Assembly: GCF_000373925.1 (NCBI RefSeq)
Contig: NZ_KB892765.1
Location: 1 to 62,264, forward strand
Source of the DNA: Actinopolymorpha alba DSM 45243
Lineage (GTDB): Bacteria > Actinomycetota > Actinomycetes > Propionibacteriales > Actinopolymorphaceae
Direction: 5' to 3'
Length of the DNA stretch: 62,264 bases
The translations under genes and the position numbers were made by a program. This document shows positions 27,787 to 38,526 of this stretch, piece by piece. Numbering within the stretch: the first letter of the stretch is position 1; every line of letters starts with the position of its first letter. The notes under the pieces were generated by a model. That model saw only the letters and a program-made list of their open reading frames with translations. It did not search any database and was not told the origin of the DNA.

Positions 27787-30752
27787 GTCGGGCTCCCCAG
27801 AGCGACGAGATCGGCGAGCTCGGCGTCGGACAGCTCGGTCAGCCACGCCTCACCCGACCCGACGACCGCGTCGGCCAGGTCCCGCTTGGCGCGCATCAGG
27901 TCGGCGATCCGGTCTTCGAGGGTGCCTTCGGTGACCAGCCGGTGGACCTGCACGGGACGGTCCTGCCCGATGCGGTAGGCCCGGTCGGTCGCCTGGTCTT
28001 CGACGGCGGGGTTCCACCACCGGTCGAAGTGGACGACGTGGGTGGCCTGGGTGAGGGTCAGCCCGACCCCGCCCGCCTTGAGAGACAGCAGGAACACCGG
28101 AGCCTCGCCGGCCTGGAACGCCGTCACGAGTTGTTCGCGTTTCTTCGCTCCGACACCGCCGTGCAGGAAGAGTGTCCGGACTCCACGCGCGTCAAGGTGA
28201 CCTTGCAGCAGCTGGCACATCTCGACGTACTGGCTGAACACCAGCACCGACTCGCCCTCGGCGAGGATCACGTCGAGCAGCTCGTCGAGGGCGGCCAGCT
28301 TGCCCGAACGCCCGGGCAGCGGACCGGCCTCGTGGAGGTACTGCGCGGGGTGGTTGCACACCTGCTTCAGCGCGGTGAGCAAAGCGAGGACGAGCCCGCG
28401 CCGGGCCATGCCCTCCGAACTCCTGATCTCCTCCATCACCTCGTCGACGACGGCCTTGTAGAGCGTGGCCTGCTCCGTCGTGAGTGGGACGACCACGTCG
28501 CTTTCGGTCTTGGGTGGCAACTCGGGCGCGATCCCGGGGTCGGACTTACGTCGCCGCAACAGGAACGGCCGGCTCAGCCTGCCCAGCCGGGCAGTCGCGT
28601 CGGGGTCGCGGTAGCGCTCGATGGGCACCGCCAGCCGACGCCGGAAACGGTCCAGCGAGCCCAGGATGCCGGGTGTCGTCCAGTCGAGGATCGACCAGAG
28701 TTCAGTGAGGTGGTTCTCGACCGGGGTGCCGGTGAGCGCGACCCGGGTGGCCGAGGGGATGGAACGCAGGGCCCGGGCCGTGCGGGCGAGGGGGTTCTTC
28801 GCGTGTTGGGCCTCGTCGGCGACGACCATCCCCCAGGTGGCGGTGGCGAGCTCGTCGTGGTCGCGGCGTACGACGCCGTATGTCGTCAACACCACCTCGT
28901 CGGGGGCCGTCTCGTCGAGGTGCCGGCCCGCACCGTGGAACCGCCGGACCGGGATCGTCGGGGCGAACTTCGCGAGCTCGCGCTGCCAGGTGCCGAGCAG
29001 GGACGTCGGGCAGACCACCAGGGTGGGTCCCTGCCCGAGCGGACGGCGGTGCAGGTGGAGGGCGATGAGCTGCAGAGTCTTTCCGAGCCCCATGTCGTCG
29101 GCGAGGCAGCCGCCCAGGCCGAGGCCGGTCAGGTGGGCCAGCCAGGCCAGACCGCGTTGCTGGTAAGGGCGCAGCGTGGCCTGGAGATCGGCGGGCGTCG
29201 AGATCGCGAGATCCGACTCGGCGGCCCTGAGCCGCTCCGCGAGTTGGGCGACCGGGCCCTCGGCCGTGAACTCCACCCGCTCCTCGTCCACCTCCAGCTC
29301 TCCGGTGAGCGCCGCCGCCAACGCCTCCGCCGCACCCAGCGTGCGGGGGGTACGCCGCCGCAGCCGAGCGAGAACGTCCCGGTCGACCTTGACCCACCGG
29401 CCGCGAAGCCACAGGAACGGGCGCTTGGCCTCGGCGAGCGCGGCGATCTCGTCGTCGGTCAGCGCTTCGCCGTCGATGGTCGGCTGCCAGCGGAACGTCA
29501 GCAGGTCCCGCATCGAGAACGTGGGTTGGGCGGCACCGGCTGGGGTGGGCGTGGCGGCGCGGGCCCGGAGCTTGAGTCCGGTACCGAAAAGCTCGGTCGG
29601 CCACAGCACCTCGATCCCCGCACCATCGAGCGCTTCGGCACCCCGGGTCAGCAGGTCCTCGAGGTCGTCGTCGCCGAGGTCGACGCCGGTGGGGGTCGCG
29701 GCCGTCAGGGCGGTGCCGAGCGGGGGCCAGGCGCGCGCGCCGCGGCGCAGTGCGAGCAGCAGGTCGGTTTCGGCCTGGGCGCCGAGCCGGGTGAGTACGG
29801 CGGCCGGCGCGGTCCACAGGTCGGCGACGTCGACGAGCAGGCTCGGGTCGGTGGTGCTCCGCAGCCGGAGGAGGCCGCGGAAGGAGCCCGCCTCGGTGTC
29901 GACGGGTTCGGGCTCCTCGTCGACGGGTTCGACCTCGTCGACGCCGCCGCTCGGGGGTTCGATGCGCAGCACCAGGCGGGCGCCCGCGCGCTCGAACTGC
30001 TCGATCTCGTCGAGCCAGTCGGTCGGGCCATCGAGACGGGCGGGATCGGGGAGCGCGAATGGCTCGGCCTTCGCGGCGAGGGGTCTGGGGCTCGTCCGGG
30101 TCCTGGCGTTCGTGAGTGTGTCGGCGTACGCGCCGTCTGGGCGGGCCAGCGTGTCCGCGATCGCGTCCCAGAATGCCCGGATCAGACCTTCCGCGGTGTG
30201 GATGCGTACCGGCCGGCTGCCCGTGATCGGCACGGCGTGCGCGAGGGGTGGCATCGCCGCCGCCAGCTCCCGGAGCCAGGCATGGTCGGCCGGATCGAGC
30301 GGGCCGACCCGCCAGGCGCCGAACCCCTGTGGGGATCGCGCGGGCGCCAGCTTGCCGTGCGCGACCAGCCCGAGTCCGGCGAGAGCGGCGGCACCCCAGG
30401 CGCGGTGCGAGACCGGAGCCATCGGGTCGGGCTCGGCAGTGAAGTGATCGATCGCCTCGGCGATGGTGAGCAGTCGTGCCGGCACCACCGACCGGCGTAC
30501 CCGCGAACCTGCGGGCAGCACCACCTCGACCGTCGCGTCGCCCCCGCTGCCAGCCGCGTTGCCAGAACCGCTGCCCGCCCGCGAGGGCTCCCAGAGCGCG
30601 ATCGTGCCCGTCCGCGGAGGGTCCGCGGGAACGAAGACGGCCTCGACTCCTACTGGCTCGAACCCCACCGGCACCTGCGGCACGTTACTCGGTCTCACCG
30701 ACAGACCCACCGGCACCTGCGGCACGTTACTCCGTCTCACCGACAGACCCAC
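27783..30752 (-). CDS. SNF2-family DEAD/DEAH helicase with SNF2-associated domain
   Basis: About 989 residues. The N-terminal half is the bacterial SNF2-associated region. The ATPase core has GLGGCLADDMGLGKTLQ (motif I), VADEAQHAKN (II), LTGTPVENHLTELWS (III), then ESVLVFSQYVEM and KAGGVGLTLTQATHVV (IV-V) and DRAYRIGQ (VI). A nucleic-acid-dependent ATPase likely working with the coupled SWIM protein in DNA repair or remodelling. The start is uncertain: the first 28 codons are an in-frame 42-base tandem duplication, and starts after it would give ~960 residues. Confidence 0.9.
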   Translation of the reverse strand: MGLSVRRSNVPQVPVGLSVRPSNVPQVPVGFEPVGVEAVFVPADPPRTGTIALWEPSRAGSGSGNAAGSGGDATVEVVLPAGSRVRRSVVPARLLTIAEAIDHFTAEPDPMAPVSHRAWGAAALAGLGLVAHGKLAPARSPQGFGAWRVGPLDPADHAWLRELAAAMPPLAHAVPITGSRPVRIHTAEGLIRAFWDAIADTLARPDGAYADTLTNARTRTSPRPLAAKAEPFALPDPARLDGPTDWLDEIEQFERAGARLVLRIEPPSGGVDEVEPVDEEPEPVDTEAGSFRGLLRLRSTTDPSLLVDVADLWTAPAAVLTRLGAQAETDLLLALRRGARAWPPLGTALTAATPTGVDLGDDDLEDLLTRGAEALDGAGIEVLWPTELFGTGLKLRARAATPTPAGAAQPTFSMRDLLTFRWQPTIDGEALTDDEIAALAEAKRPFLWLRGRWVKVDRDVLARLRRRTPRTLGAAEALAAALTGELEVDEERVEFTAEGPVAQLAERLRAAESDLAISTPADLQATLRPYQQRGLAWLAHLTGLGLGGCLADDMGLGKTLQLIALHLHRRPLGQGPTLVVCPTSLLGTWQRELAKFAPTIPVRRFHGAGRHLDETAPDEVVLTTYGVVRRDHDELATATWGMVVADEAQHAKNPLARTARALRSIPSATRVALTGTPVENHLTELWSILDWTTPGILGSLDRFRRRLAVPIERYRDPDATARLGRLSRPFLLRRRKSDPGIAPELPPKTESDVVVPLTTEQATLYKAVVDEVMEEIRSSEGMARRGLVLALLTALKQVCNHPAQYLHEAGPLPGRSGKLAALDELLDVILAEGESVLVFSQYVEMCQLLQGHLDARGVRTLFLHGGVGAKKREQLVTAFQAGEAPVFLLSLKAGGVGLTLTQATHVVHFDRWWNPAVEDQATDRAYRIGQDRPVQVHRLVTEGTLEDRIADLMRAKRDLADAVVGSGEAWLTELSDAELADLVALGSPT
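30669..30752. repeat. 42-bp tandem duplication at the 5' end of the SNF2 gene
   Basis: Two copies (30711-30752 and 30669-30710 on the minus strand) of 14 codons reading VGLSVRRSNVPQVP and VGLSVRPSNVPQVP. It either codes for the protein start or is a leader duplication, depending on which GTG is used. Confidence 0.8.
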
Positions 30753-30818
30753 CGGCGACGCGGCCGGTGAGCGTGCCGCGCTGGCGACGGGCCGCGCCCG
30801 GGCGAGGCAGCCAGGTCC

Positions 30819-31370
30819 TCAGGCGACGAGCTCGGCGGGAGTCAGGCTGAGTGGGTACGGCATGGCGGCGTGGAACGTCTCCTCGGCCTTGACCTCGGCG
30901 GCCTCGACGTAGCTGCCGTCGCGCAACTCCAGCGCGAGTATCGAAGGGACCTCAGGATCGATGAGCCAGTACGACGGGCAACCCGCGCTCTCGTAGCGGT
31001 TGCGCTTTGACACCAGGTCGATGCCGCGGTTGCCAGGCGAGAGCACCTCGACGGCGAGGAGCGGTGGGACAAGGACGAGGCCTCGGTCGGTCAGATCAGA
31101 TCGGCGGGCAACGATGAGATCCGGCTGCACCAGGGTGTCGTTCGCAAGTCGGACATCGACCGGTGCCACGAGGGCCTCGAACTCGGGTGGACACGCGTCA
31201 GTAAGTTTTCGTACGAGCTGCACGACTACCCGTTGGTGAAGCGGTCGCGGGGCCGGGCTCACGATCAGTACCCCGTCGATGAGCTCGTAGCGGTGCCCGT
31301 CATCGGGTGCCGACTCGAGATCGACCCAGGTGAGCGGTCGGCCGTACGGCAGGCGCATCACGGAACTCAT
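30819..31370 (-). CDS. Uma2 family (DUF820) nuclease-fold protein
   Basis: 183 residues with the PD-(D/E)XK-like pattern of the Uma2 family: YELIDGVLIVSPAPRPLHQ, VQPDLIVARRSDL, LAVEVLSPGNRGIDLVSKRNRYESAG and YWLIDPEV. These proteins are numerous in cyanobacteria and actinobacteria. Endonuclease activity is assumed from the fold; the biological role is unknown. ATG start. Lies between the SNF2 and DUF1841 genes on the same strand. Confidence 0.88.
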   Translation of the reverse strand: MSSVMRLPYGRPLTWVDLESAPDDGHRYELIDGVLIVSPAPRPLHQRVVVQLVRKLTDACPPEFEALVAPVDVRLANDTLVQPDLIVARRSDLTDRGLVLVPPLLAVEVLSPGNRGIDLVSKRNRYESAGCPSYWLIDPEVPSILALELRDGSYVEAAEVKAEETFHAAMPYPLSLTPAELVA

Positions 31371-31453
31371 CGTGCCTCCTCGTCGCCATGCCGTCCAATA
31401 CTGGCCGATCCGGATGGCGCGCCGTCGCGTCTATCCACAGGCAGTGGAGGCCC

Positions 31454-33109
31454 TCACTTGTCGCCGGCGAAGGTGCTCTCCCACGAACCCGGCAAGGCGT
31501 CCAGCGCTGCGCGATAGGCCGCTGGATCATGGGGTTCCTGATCTTCCAGGCTGCCCCACACCTGCTGGGACAGCACGAACGTCAACGCGTGCAGGACGTT
31601 GTGCCGGTCGTAGCCGGCGTCAAGGAGACGTTGCGCGGTGGTCCACACCTCGGGCGGATCGTTGAACCACAGCTGCCGTGCCACCGCGGTGTGCATCGCC
31701 ACGTGCAGTCGCGGGTCGACGCCATCGACCACCGGGCGGGCGTTGGGGTTCGTCAGGTATCCGGCGTACTCCGGGTGCTCCTCCTCGACCAGCTGCGCGA
31801 AGCTCTTCTCGTCATCGGCGTCGAAGCCAGGCTCGGGCACCTGCCCGACGGCGAACATCCGCCGGGCGAATACCTCGTCCGCGTCCTCCTCGTCCGGATC
31901 CAGATCGGCCAGCAGCGACTCCACGGCGGCGCGCGCGGAACCCCAGAGGGAGGTGTCGTCGTACGCGTCGGCGAACTTCGGCGCCAAAACGTCGACCGCC
32001 CCCAGGGTCTCGTCCAGTGATGCCTGGGAGAGCTGGGTACGCCGGGCCACGTATCGCACCCAGGCCGGCAGGACGTCCGGCACCTGGTCGACGTACGCCC
32101 GATCCAGGAGTCCGGTCTGCGGAAGCCAGTTGAGCAGGAGGATCTCCAGCTTGGCGGGGCTGACCCGCAACGGCTGTCCGTGGTCCTGCTCGCAGCCGTA
32201 GCTCACCAGCTCCAGGGCGACACCGCGCGCGGCGTCCTCGGGCAGCTCCGCGGCTTCGGGACTGGCGAGGAAGTCCTCGATCAGCTCCGTCTGCTCGTCC
32301 TGCGTCCATGGCTCGGCCTCGGCGCGTACGCCACCGTCGGGCAAGCCGCGGACCCGGGCGAGGGCCAGTGCACGGGTATGCCGGAAGGTGTCGTGGACCG
32401 GCGGGTCGACCACCTGGTCGGTGGCGGCGAACGCGTCGTCGAGCGCCACCTTGAGCGCGGCAGGGGATGCCTCAGAGAGGGAGAGGGTCGGGTCGCCGGC
32501 GACCGTCTCGCGCACCTGCGCGAGGAGTTCGGCCGCGTCGCCAGTCGCCCAGGTGTCGCGAGCGAGGCCGCCGAGATTGTGGTCGACGAGCACCACCAAC
32601 GCGTGCGGTGGCTCGGCGGCATAGGTGAACGACATGATCACCTGGGTCGCGTCGCCAAGCTCCTCGTCGACTGCGAAGCAGTCCCCGACGCTCACGCGTC
32701 CGGCGACCTCCGCCCACTGCGGCGGCGCGAGCTCCAGCCTGGCCGCGAGGTCCGCGAACGCGGCGCGTGCCTGCTCGGCGAGCACCGGGTCGCCGATCGC
32801 CGCCAGCCCGTTGAGCAGTGCGACCGCTTCGGGGCTCTCGGCCCGCTGCGCACCGGCCACCAGCGCCGGACCGAACGCCACGGACTCGGACGGCTGCTGC
32901 CACCAGGTGCCGATCACGCTGGAGACGAAGGCCTCGGCGTCAAGCGGCGAATCGAGGGTGAGGAGCTCGGTCGACGCGCGGAGAACGTCGGTGACGAAGG
33001 ACGCGGTGCGGTCGTCTTTTCGCGTACGCGTGGTGGCACGGTGCTGGGATCTCCGCCGGTCGGAAGGGCGGCGCCTGTCGCCGCGCCGGCCTCGGCTCCT
33101 CGGACTCAT
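31454..33109 (-). CDS. DUF1841-containing conserved protein
   Basis: 551 residues. The basic N-terminus (RSRGRRGDRRRPSDRRRSQH) is probably disordered. The central region is alpha-helical and acidic. The C-terminal ~110 residues match DUF1841: PRLHVAMHTAVARQLWFND, then AQRLLDAGYDRHNVLHAL. Function unknown; many relatives are actinobacterial. Monocistronic as far as spacing shows. Confidence 0.75.
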   Translation of the reverse strand: MSPRSRGRRGDRRRPSDRRRSQHRATTRTRKDDRTASFVTDVLRASTELLTLDSPLDAEAFVSSVIGTWWQQPSESVAFGPALVAGAQRAESPEAVALLNGLAAIGDPVLAEQARAAFADLAARLELAPPQWAEVAGRVSVGDCFAVDEELGDATQVIMSFTYAAEPPHALVVLVDHNLGGLARDTWATGDAAELLAQVRETVAGDPTLSLSEASPAALKVALDDAFAATDQVVDPPVHDTFRHTRALALARVRGLPDGGVRAEAEPWTQDEQTELIEDFLASPEAAELPEDAARGVALELVSYGCEQDHGQPLRVSPAKLEILLLNWLPQTGLLDRAYVDQVPDVLPAWVRYVARRTQLSQASLDETLGAVDVLAPKFADAYDDTSLWGSARAAVESLLADLDPDEEDADEVFARRMFAVGQVPEPGFDADDEKSFAQLVEEEHPEYAGYLTNPNARPVVDGVDPRLHVAMHTAVARQLWFNDPPEVWTTAQRLLDAGYDRHNVLHALTFVLSQQVWGSLEDQEPHDPAAYRAALDALPGSWESTFAGDK

Positions 33110-33208
33110 GGGGCGAAGCCTCTCACGACCGGTTGGCTGCTGTCCGGCATAGCGCTTGGCGTACTCCTCGGCGTCGGAGTCCGCTCCACAGGCGATCGTT
33201 TGCCATGC

Positions 33209-33886
33209 TCATCTCCCTTCCTTCGCACGGCCGCCGCGTTCCTGTCGTGATGTTGACCCGGGACGCGGCTTGGCCGGTGCGTCGGCGGGGAGCAGGCCGA
33301 CCTGCCGGTAGAGCTCTCGAAGGTAGCGTCGCATCTCCGCTGTGTCGGGCGGATCTGGCTGGAGTACGCGGTAGATGACAGCGCCGGCCATCATGTCGAT
33401 CAGTACGTCAAGGTCGGCGTCGGCTGGCAGTCTGCCCGCCCGTTTCGCCTGGTCGAGCATCGCGCTCGCGGCTTCCCGCCGCGGCACGATGTAGTGCTTC
33501 CAGTACGTCGCCATCAGCGCGGGGTGGCTCACGCTGGACCCGAGGATGCGCGCGACCAACGCGCGGAACTCCTGGCTCGCGGCCAGCTCGGCCGACTCGT
33601 CCAGCATGCTCTCCAAGAGTTGTCTCGGCTCCGCGCGTTCCATTTCGGCGTTCGAGGGCCAGTCGCGGTGATCCTCGATCATCCACTCGATGGCGTGTGC
33701 GGCGAGCACCTCCTTCGACGCCCACCGCCGGTACACAGTCAGCTTGCCGACTCCGGCTCGCTTGGCGACCTGCTCGATGCTCATGCCCTCGACGCCCCGC
33801 TCGATGAACAGCTCCAACGCGGCCCGCAGGATCGCTCGGTCGACCTCCGGATCGCGAGGGCGACCGCGGCCACGCGGCTGTGTCAC
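33209..33886 (-). CDS. TetR family regulator, coupled to the FAD monooxygenase
   Basis: 225 residues. The helix-turn-helix is ILRAALELFIERGVEGMSIE, then QVAKRAGVGKLTVYRRW near residues 17-55. The C-terminal ligand domain is of the TetR_C class with EFRALVARIL. The GTG start overlaps the stop of the monooxygenase gene (GTGA), so both come from one message. It probably represses its own operon; AT-rich inverted repeats lie upstream of the monooxygenase. Confidence 0.9.
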   Translation of the reverse strand: MTQPRGRGRPRDPEVDRAILRAALELFIERGVEGMSIEQVAKRAGVGKLTVYRRWASKEVLAAHAIEWMIEDHRDWPSNAEMERAEPRQLLESMLDESAELAASQEFRALVARILGSSVSHPALMATYWKHYIVPRREAASAMLDQAKRAGRLPADADLDVLIDMMAGAVIYRVLQPDPPDTAEMRRYLRELYRQVGLLPADAPAKPRPGSTSRQERGGRAKEGR

Positions 33887-35391
33887 TGGGAGACCTGCCC
33901 ACGCTGTAACGCGGTCTTCAGCCAACGGTCCAGGCTGGCCACATCGCTGCCACGCCAGGCCAGGTGGGCGTCCGGCCGTACGAGCATGGTCTGCTCGTCG
34001 TCGTGTCGAAGCATGCCGACATGATCGCCGAGTCGTTGCCGGACGGCGGTTTGGAGGTCGTCCCCAGCGGCGCGGGCCATCAAGAGTGCCCAGCGCCCGC
34101 CAAGCTCGGCGTGCAGCCGAGAGGCGCTGCCGTCCGCGCATACGACCGCGAGATCGGGTACGCGATCGCCCGGCCGAGGCTTGGCGCCGCGGCCGCCCAG
34201 CGGCCCCTTGCGGTAGCTCACCCACAGCTGCGATGTGGTGTAAGTCGCCCAGCGTTGGATGCTCGGCAGGTTGAACAGCCGCACGATCATGCGGTCCCGC
34301 AGGAACCGCCCGATCGGGCTGCTGGCGATGTTTACCTTGGTGACGTTCGCGGTGCCGCGCAGCACATCGGTCGCGAGTGGGCGCCGTTCGGCTTCGTAGG
34401 AGTTGAGCAGTGCCGCGTCCGCCTTGCCTTGGACGACGAGCGCGAGCTTCCAGGCGAGGTTCTCCGCGTCGCCTACGCCGGTGAGCATGCCCTGGCCACC
34501 GAACGGCGCGTGTGCGTGCGCAGCGTCGCCCGCGAGGAAGATGCGCCCGTGCCTGTAGCGGTCGGCCAGCCGACGGTGGATGGTGAACAGCGAGAGCCAT
34601 TCGGCCTCGCAGATGTGCACTTGCTTGCCGCTGCGTTCCGGCAGGATCTGCCGGAACCGGTCGAGGATCTCCTGCTCACTGGGCTTGTCGCCGTTGCCAC
34701 GCCCTGGGTCGTAGGCAATCAGCCGCCACAGGTCGTCGCGGCCGCTCGCGGGGGCGGGCATCGGCATCGCGCCGAGCATGCCGCTCGGGTGAATCCAGCC
34801 GCTGGTTCCGGTGCGGTCGAGGTCCCAGTCAAGACGCAGGTCGGCCAGCAGGAAACGCTCGCTGAGCTTGACGCCGGGAAAGCCGATGCCCGCCAGCTTG
34901 CGGGTTGTGCTTCCGGTGCCGTCGCAGCCGATCACCCAGCCGGCGCGCACTACCTGTCCGTCGCTCAGTGAGACGGTGATGCCGTCGGCGTCCTGGTCGA
35001 CGTCGACGAGCGCCGTCTTCCACTCGGGTACGCCGCCGAGCTGGGCCAGACGGTCTCGCAGGGCGGCTTCGACCTTCGCCTGGGACACCACCATCGGCGG
35101 TGCGGCTGTCTGGTGGCCCGGGTCGCCGAACTTCAGCTTCATGATCGGACGGTCGCCCAGATAGGTGGTGACCTGCGTGGCCCGCAGAGACTCCTCGGGC
35201 AAGGCGCCGAGCGCGCCCAGCCGGTCGAGCACCTCCGAGCCGCGAGCATGCAGAAAGTTGGCCCGGGACGTGGTGGCCGGTCCAGGCGCCCGGTCGACTA
35301 CACGGACAGGAACACCGTGCAGAAGCAGCCCACATGCCAGCGCGAGTCCGGTCGGTCCGGCGCCGACCACCAGAACTTGGGTGGAATCCAA
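33883..35391 (-). CDS. FAD-dependent aromatic-type monooxygenase
   Basis: 502 residues of the PheA/TfdB/RIFMO group (class A flavoprotein hydroxylases). VLVVGAGPTGLALACGLLLH is the FAD-binding GxGxxG; CDGTGSTTRK is the DG motif; GRIFLAGDAAHAHAPFGGQG is the second FAD motif. The C-terminal thioredoxin-like domain is present. NAD(P)H-dependent hydroxylation of an aromatic compound or antibiotic is expected. I chose the TTG at 35391 since AAGGAG lies at the right distance; the GTG at 35397 overlaps the ribosome site. Its partner TetR suggests substrate-induced expression. Confidence 0.88.
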   Translation of the reverse strand: MDSTQVLVVGAGPTGLALACGLLLHGVPVRVVDRAPGPATTSRANFLHARGSEVLDRLGALGALPEESLRATQVTTYLGDRPIMKLKFGDPGHQTAAPPMVVSQAKVEAALRDRLAQLGGVPEWKTALVDVDQDADGITVSLSDGQVVRAGWVIGCDGTGSTTRKLAGIGFPGVKLSERFLLADLRLDWDLDRTGTSGWIHPSGMLGAMPMPAPASGRDDLWRLIAYDPGRGNGDKPSEQEILDRFRQILPERSGKQVHICEAEWLSLFTIHRRLADRYRHGRIFLAGDAAHAHAPFGGQGMLTGVGDAENLAWKLALVVQGKADAALLNSYEAERRPLATDVLRGTANVTKVNIASSPIGRFLRDRMIVRLFNLPSIQRWATYTTSQLWVSYRKGPLGGRGAKPRPGDRVPDLAVVCADGSASRLHAELGGRWALLMARAAGDDLQTAVRQRLGDHVGMLRHDDEQTMLVRPDAHLAWRGSDVASLDRWLKTALQRGQVSQ

Positions 35392-35399
35392 CGTCACTC

Positions 35400-35445
35400 C
35401 TTTTATTTACGAACCGGTATCGATATGTAAATGTACCGTAATCCC
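35400..35445. promoter_or_regulatory. AT-rich operator/promoter region of the monooxygenase-tetR operon
   Basis: Contains TTTAC..GTAAA (35406-35410 and 35427-35431) and CGGTA..TACCG (35415-35419 and 35434-35438) inverted pairs plus TATCGATA, in an AT-rich island directly upstream of the operon. Candidate TetR site; the exact centre is unclear. Confidence 0.4.
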
Positions 35446-35576
35446 TTCAGCTCGTCATCGGTCGACGCCACCACAGTGCGGCCGGGAGAACTACGGGCTG
35501 GCGTCGGATCCCTGGCCTCTGACAGCGTGCTGAACGGGAGCGCTGGCTGGCGCCATCGATGCGCTACCCTGACCGC

Positions 35577-35612
35577 ATGCGAGTGGCTCTGCTCCTTACC
35601 GAGCCGCGCTGA
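35577..35612 (+). CDS. Leucine leader peptide MRVALLLTEPR upstream of leuS (editing type)
   Basis: Eleven codons with three consecutive Leu codons (CTG CTC CTT) at positions 5-7. TACCCT at 35565-35570 is a plausible -10 box placing the transcript start at or next to the ATG, so the message may be leaderless. It is followed at once by a stem structure and an intrinsic terminator, then leuS. Classic layout of a ribosome-mediated attenuator sensing charged tRNA-Leu. Confidence 0.75.
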   Translation: MRVALLLTEPR

Positions 35613-35648
35613 CCACCAACGGGTGCGGACGCACCGCGTCGGCGCGGC
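35603..35648 (+). promoter_or_regulatory. Attenuator stem P1/P2 after the first leader peptide
   Basis: P1 pairs GCCGCGC (35603-35609, the last leader codons) with GCGCGGC (35642-35648). Nested P2 pairs GGTGC (35622-35626) with GCACC (35631-35635). The block GCACCGCGTCGGCG is identical in the second leader, and P1 there has a G-U in place of a G-C, which supports a selected RNA structure. Confidence 0.65.
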
Positions 35649-35675
35649 AACCCCTCCTGCGTGAGGGGTTTTTTG
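35649..35675 (+). terminator. Attenuator terminator upstream of leuS
   Basis: AACCCCTC / GAGGGGTT stem with a 6-nt loop followed by six T's (35669-35674). Strong intrinsic terminator for this genome. It lies between the leader peptide and the leuS start, so it can stop transcription of leuS. Confidence 0.85.
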
Positions 35676-35759
35676 GTACTCCGGGGGTTCCGGGGGTCGC
35701 CCCCTCGGGCCACTCAGATTGAGCCACCTTCCGCCACAGTCCTCGACGGAGCAGGAACG

Positions 35760-38261
<2,502 letters not shown>

Positions 38262-38300
38262 GAACGCCAGCGGCCTTGACTCCGGTTGGGGCTCCGCACT

Positions 38301-38358
38301 TGTTAAGGAGTGGAGACTTTCCCGTGTCCGAACACGGGAAAGTCTCCACTCCTTAACA
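38301..38358. terminator. Perfect 27-bp hairpin after leuS
   Basis: Arms 38301-38327 and 38332-38358 are exact complements (27 bp) with a 4-nt loop CCGA. It follows leuS by 39 bases and probably ends its transcript before the second, separately regulated leuS gene. Confidence 0.8.
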
Positions 38359-38400
38359 TTGGCCTTCCACTGCGTCCCAATACGCCGGTAGTCTTGGTTT

Positions 38401-38430
38401 GTGCGCATGGGTCGCCTCCTTCTTAGGTAG
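38401..38430 (+). CDS. Leucine leader peptide MRMGRLLLR upstream of the second leuS
   Basis: Nine codons from GTG (or MGRLLLR from the ATG at 38407) with three consecutive Leu codons CTC CTT CTT, then AGG TAG. TAGTCT at 38390-38395 is a possible -10 box, so the transcript may start at the GTG itself. No terminator follows; instead the Leu codons are complementary to the ribosome site of the next gene. Confidence 0.75.
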   Translation: MRMGRLLLR

Positions 38431-38518
38431 CCGCGCCGATCTTCAGCGGGTGCTCTCAGCACCGCGTCGGCGTGGCTCTTACGCATGCCGACCAGGATGC
38501 TTTCCTAAGAAGACGAGG
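38415..38518 (+). promoter_or_regulatory. Translational attenuator: leader Leu codons pair with the leuS2 ribosome site
   Basis: CCTC-CTTCTTAGG (38415-38427, the Leu codons) is complementary to CCTAAGAAG-ac-GAGG (38504-38518), with a 2-nt bulge. This includes the GAGG Shine-Dalgarno of leuS2, 7-8 bases before its ATG. A ribosome stalled at the Leu codons would break this helix and free the site. Inside the loop lies the conserved P1 (38430-38436 / 38470-38476) and P2 (38449-38453 / 38459-38463) structure shared with the first leader. Confidence 0.7.
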
Positions 38519-38526
38519 GCCCCATC

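Noticed and set aside
27942-30770. Open frame of 942 codons opposite the SNF2 helicase
   Set aside because: Antisense shadow; low-complexity Arg/Gly/Glu sequence without domains.
31430-31445. TATCCACAG as a DnaA box near 31434
   Set aside because: A single copy in a gap with no other origin or promoter feature; likely chance.
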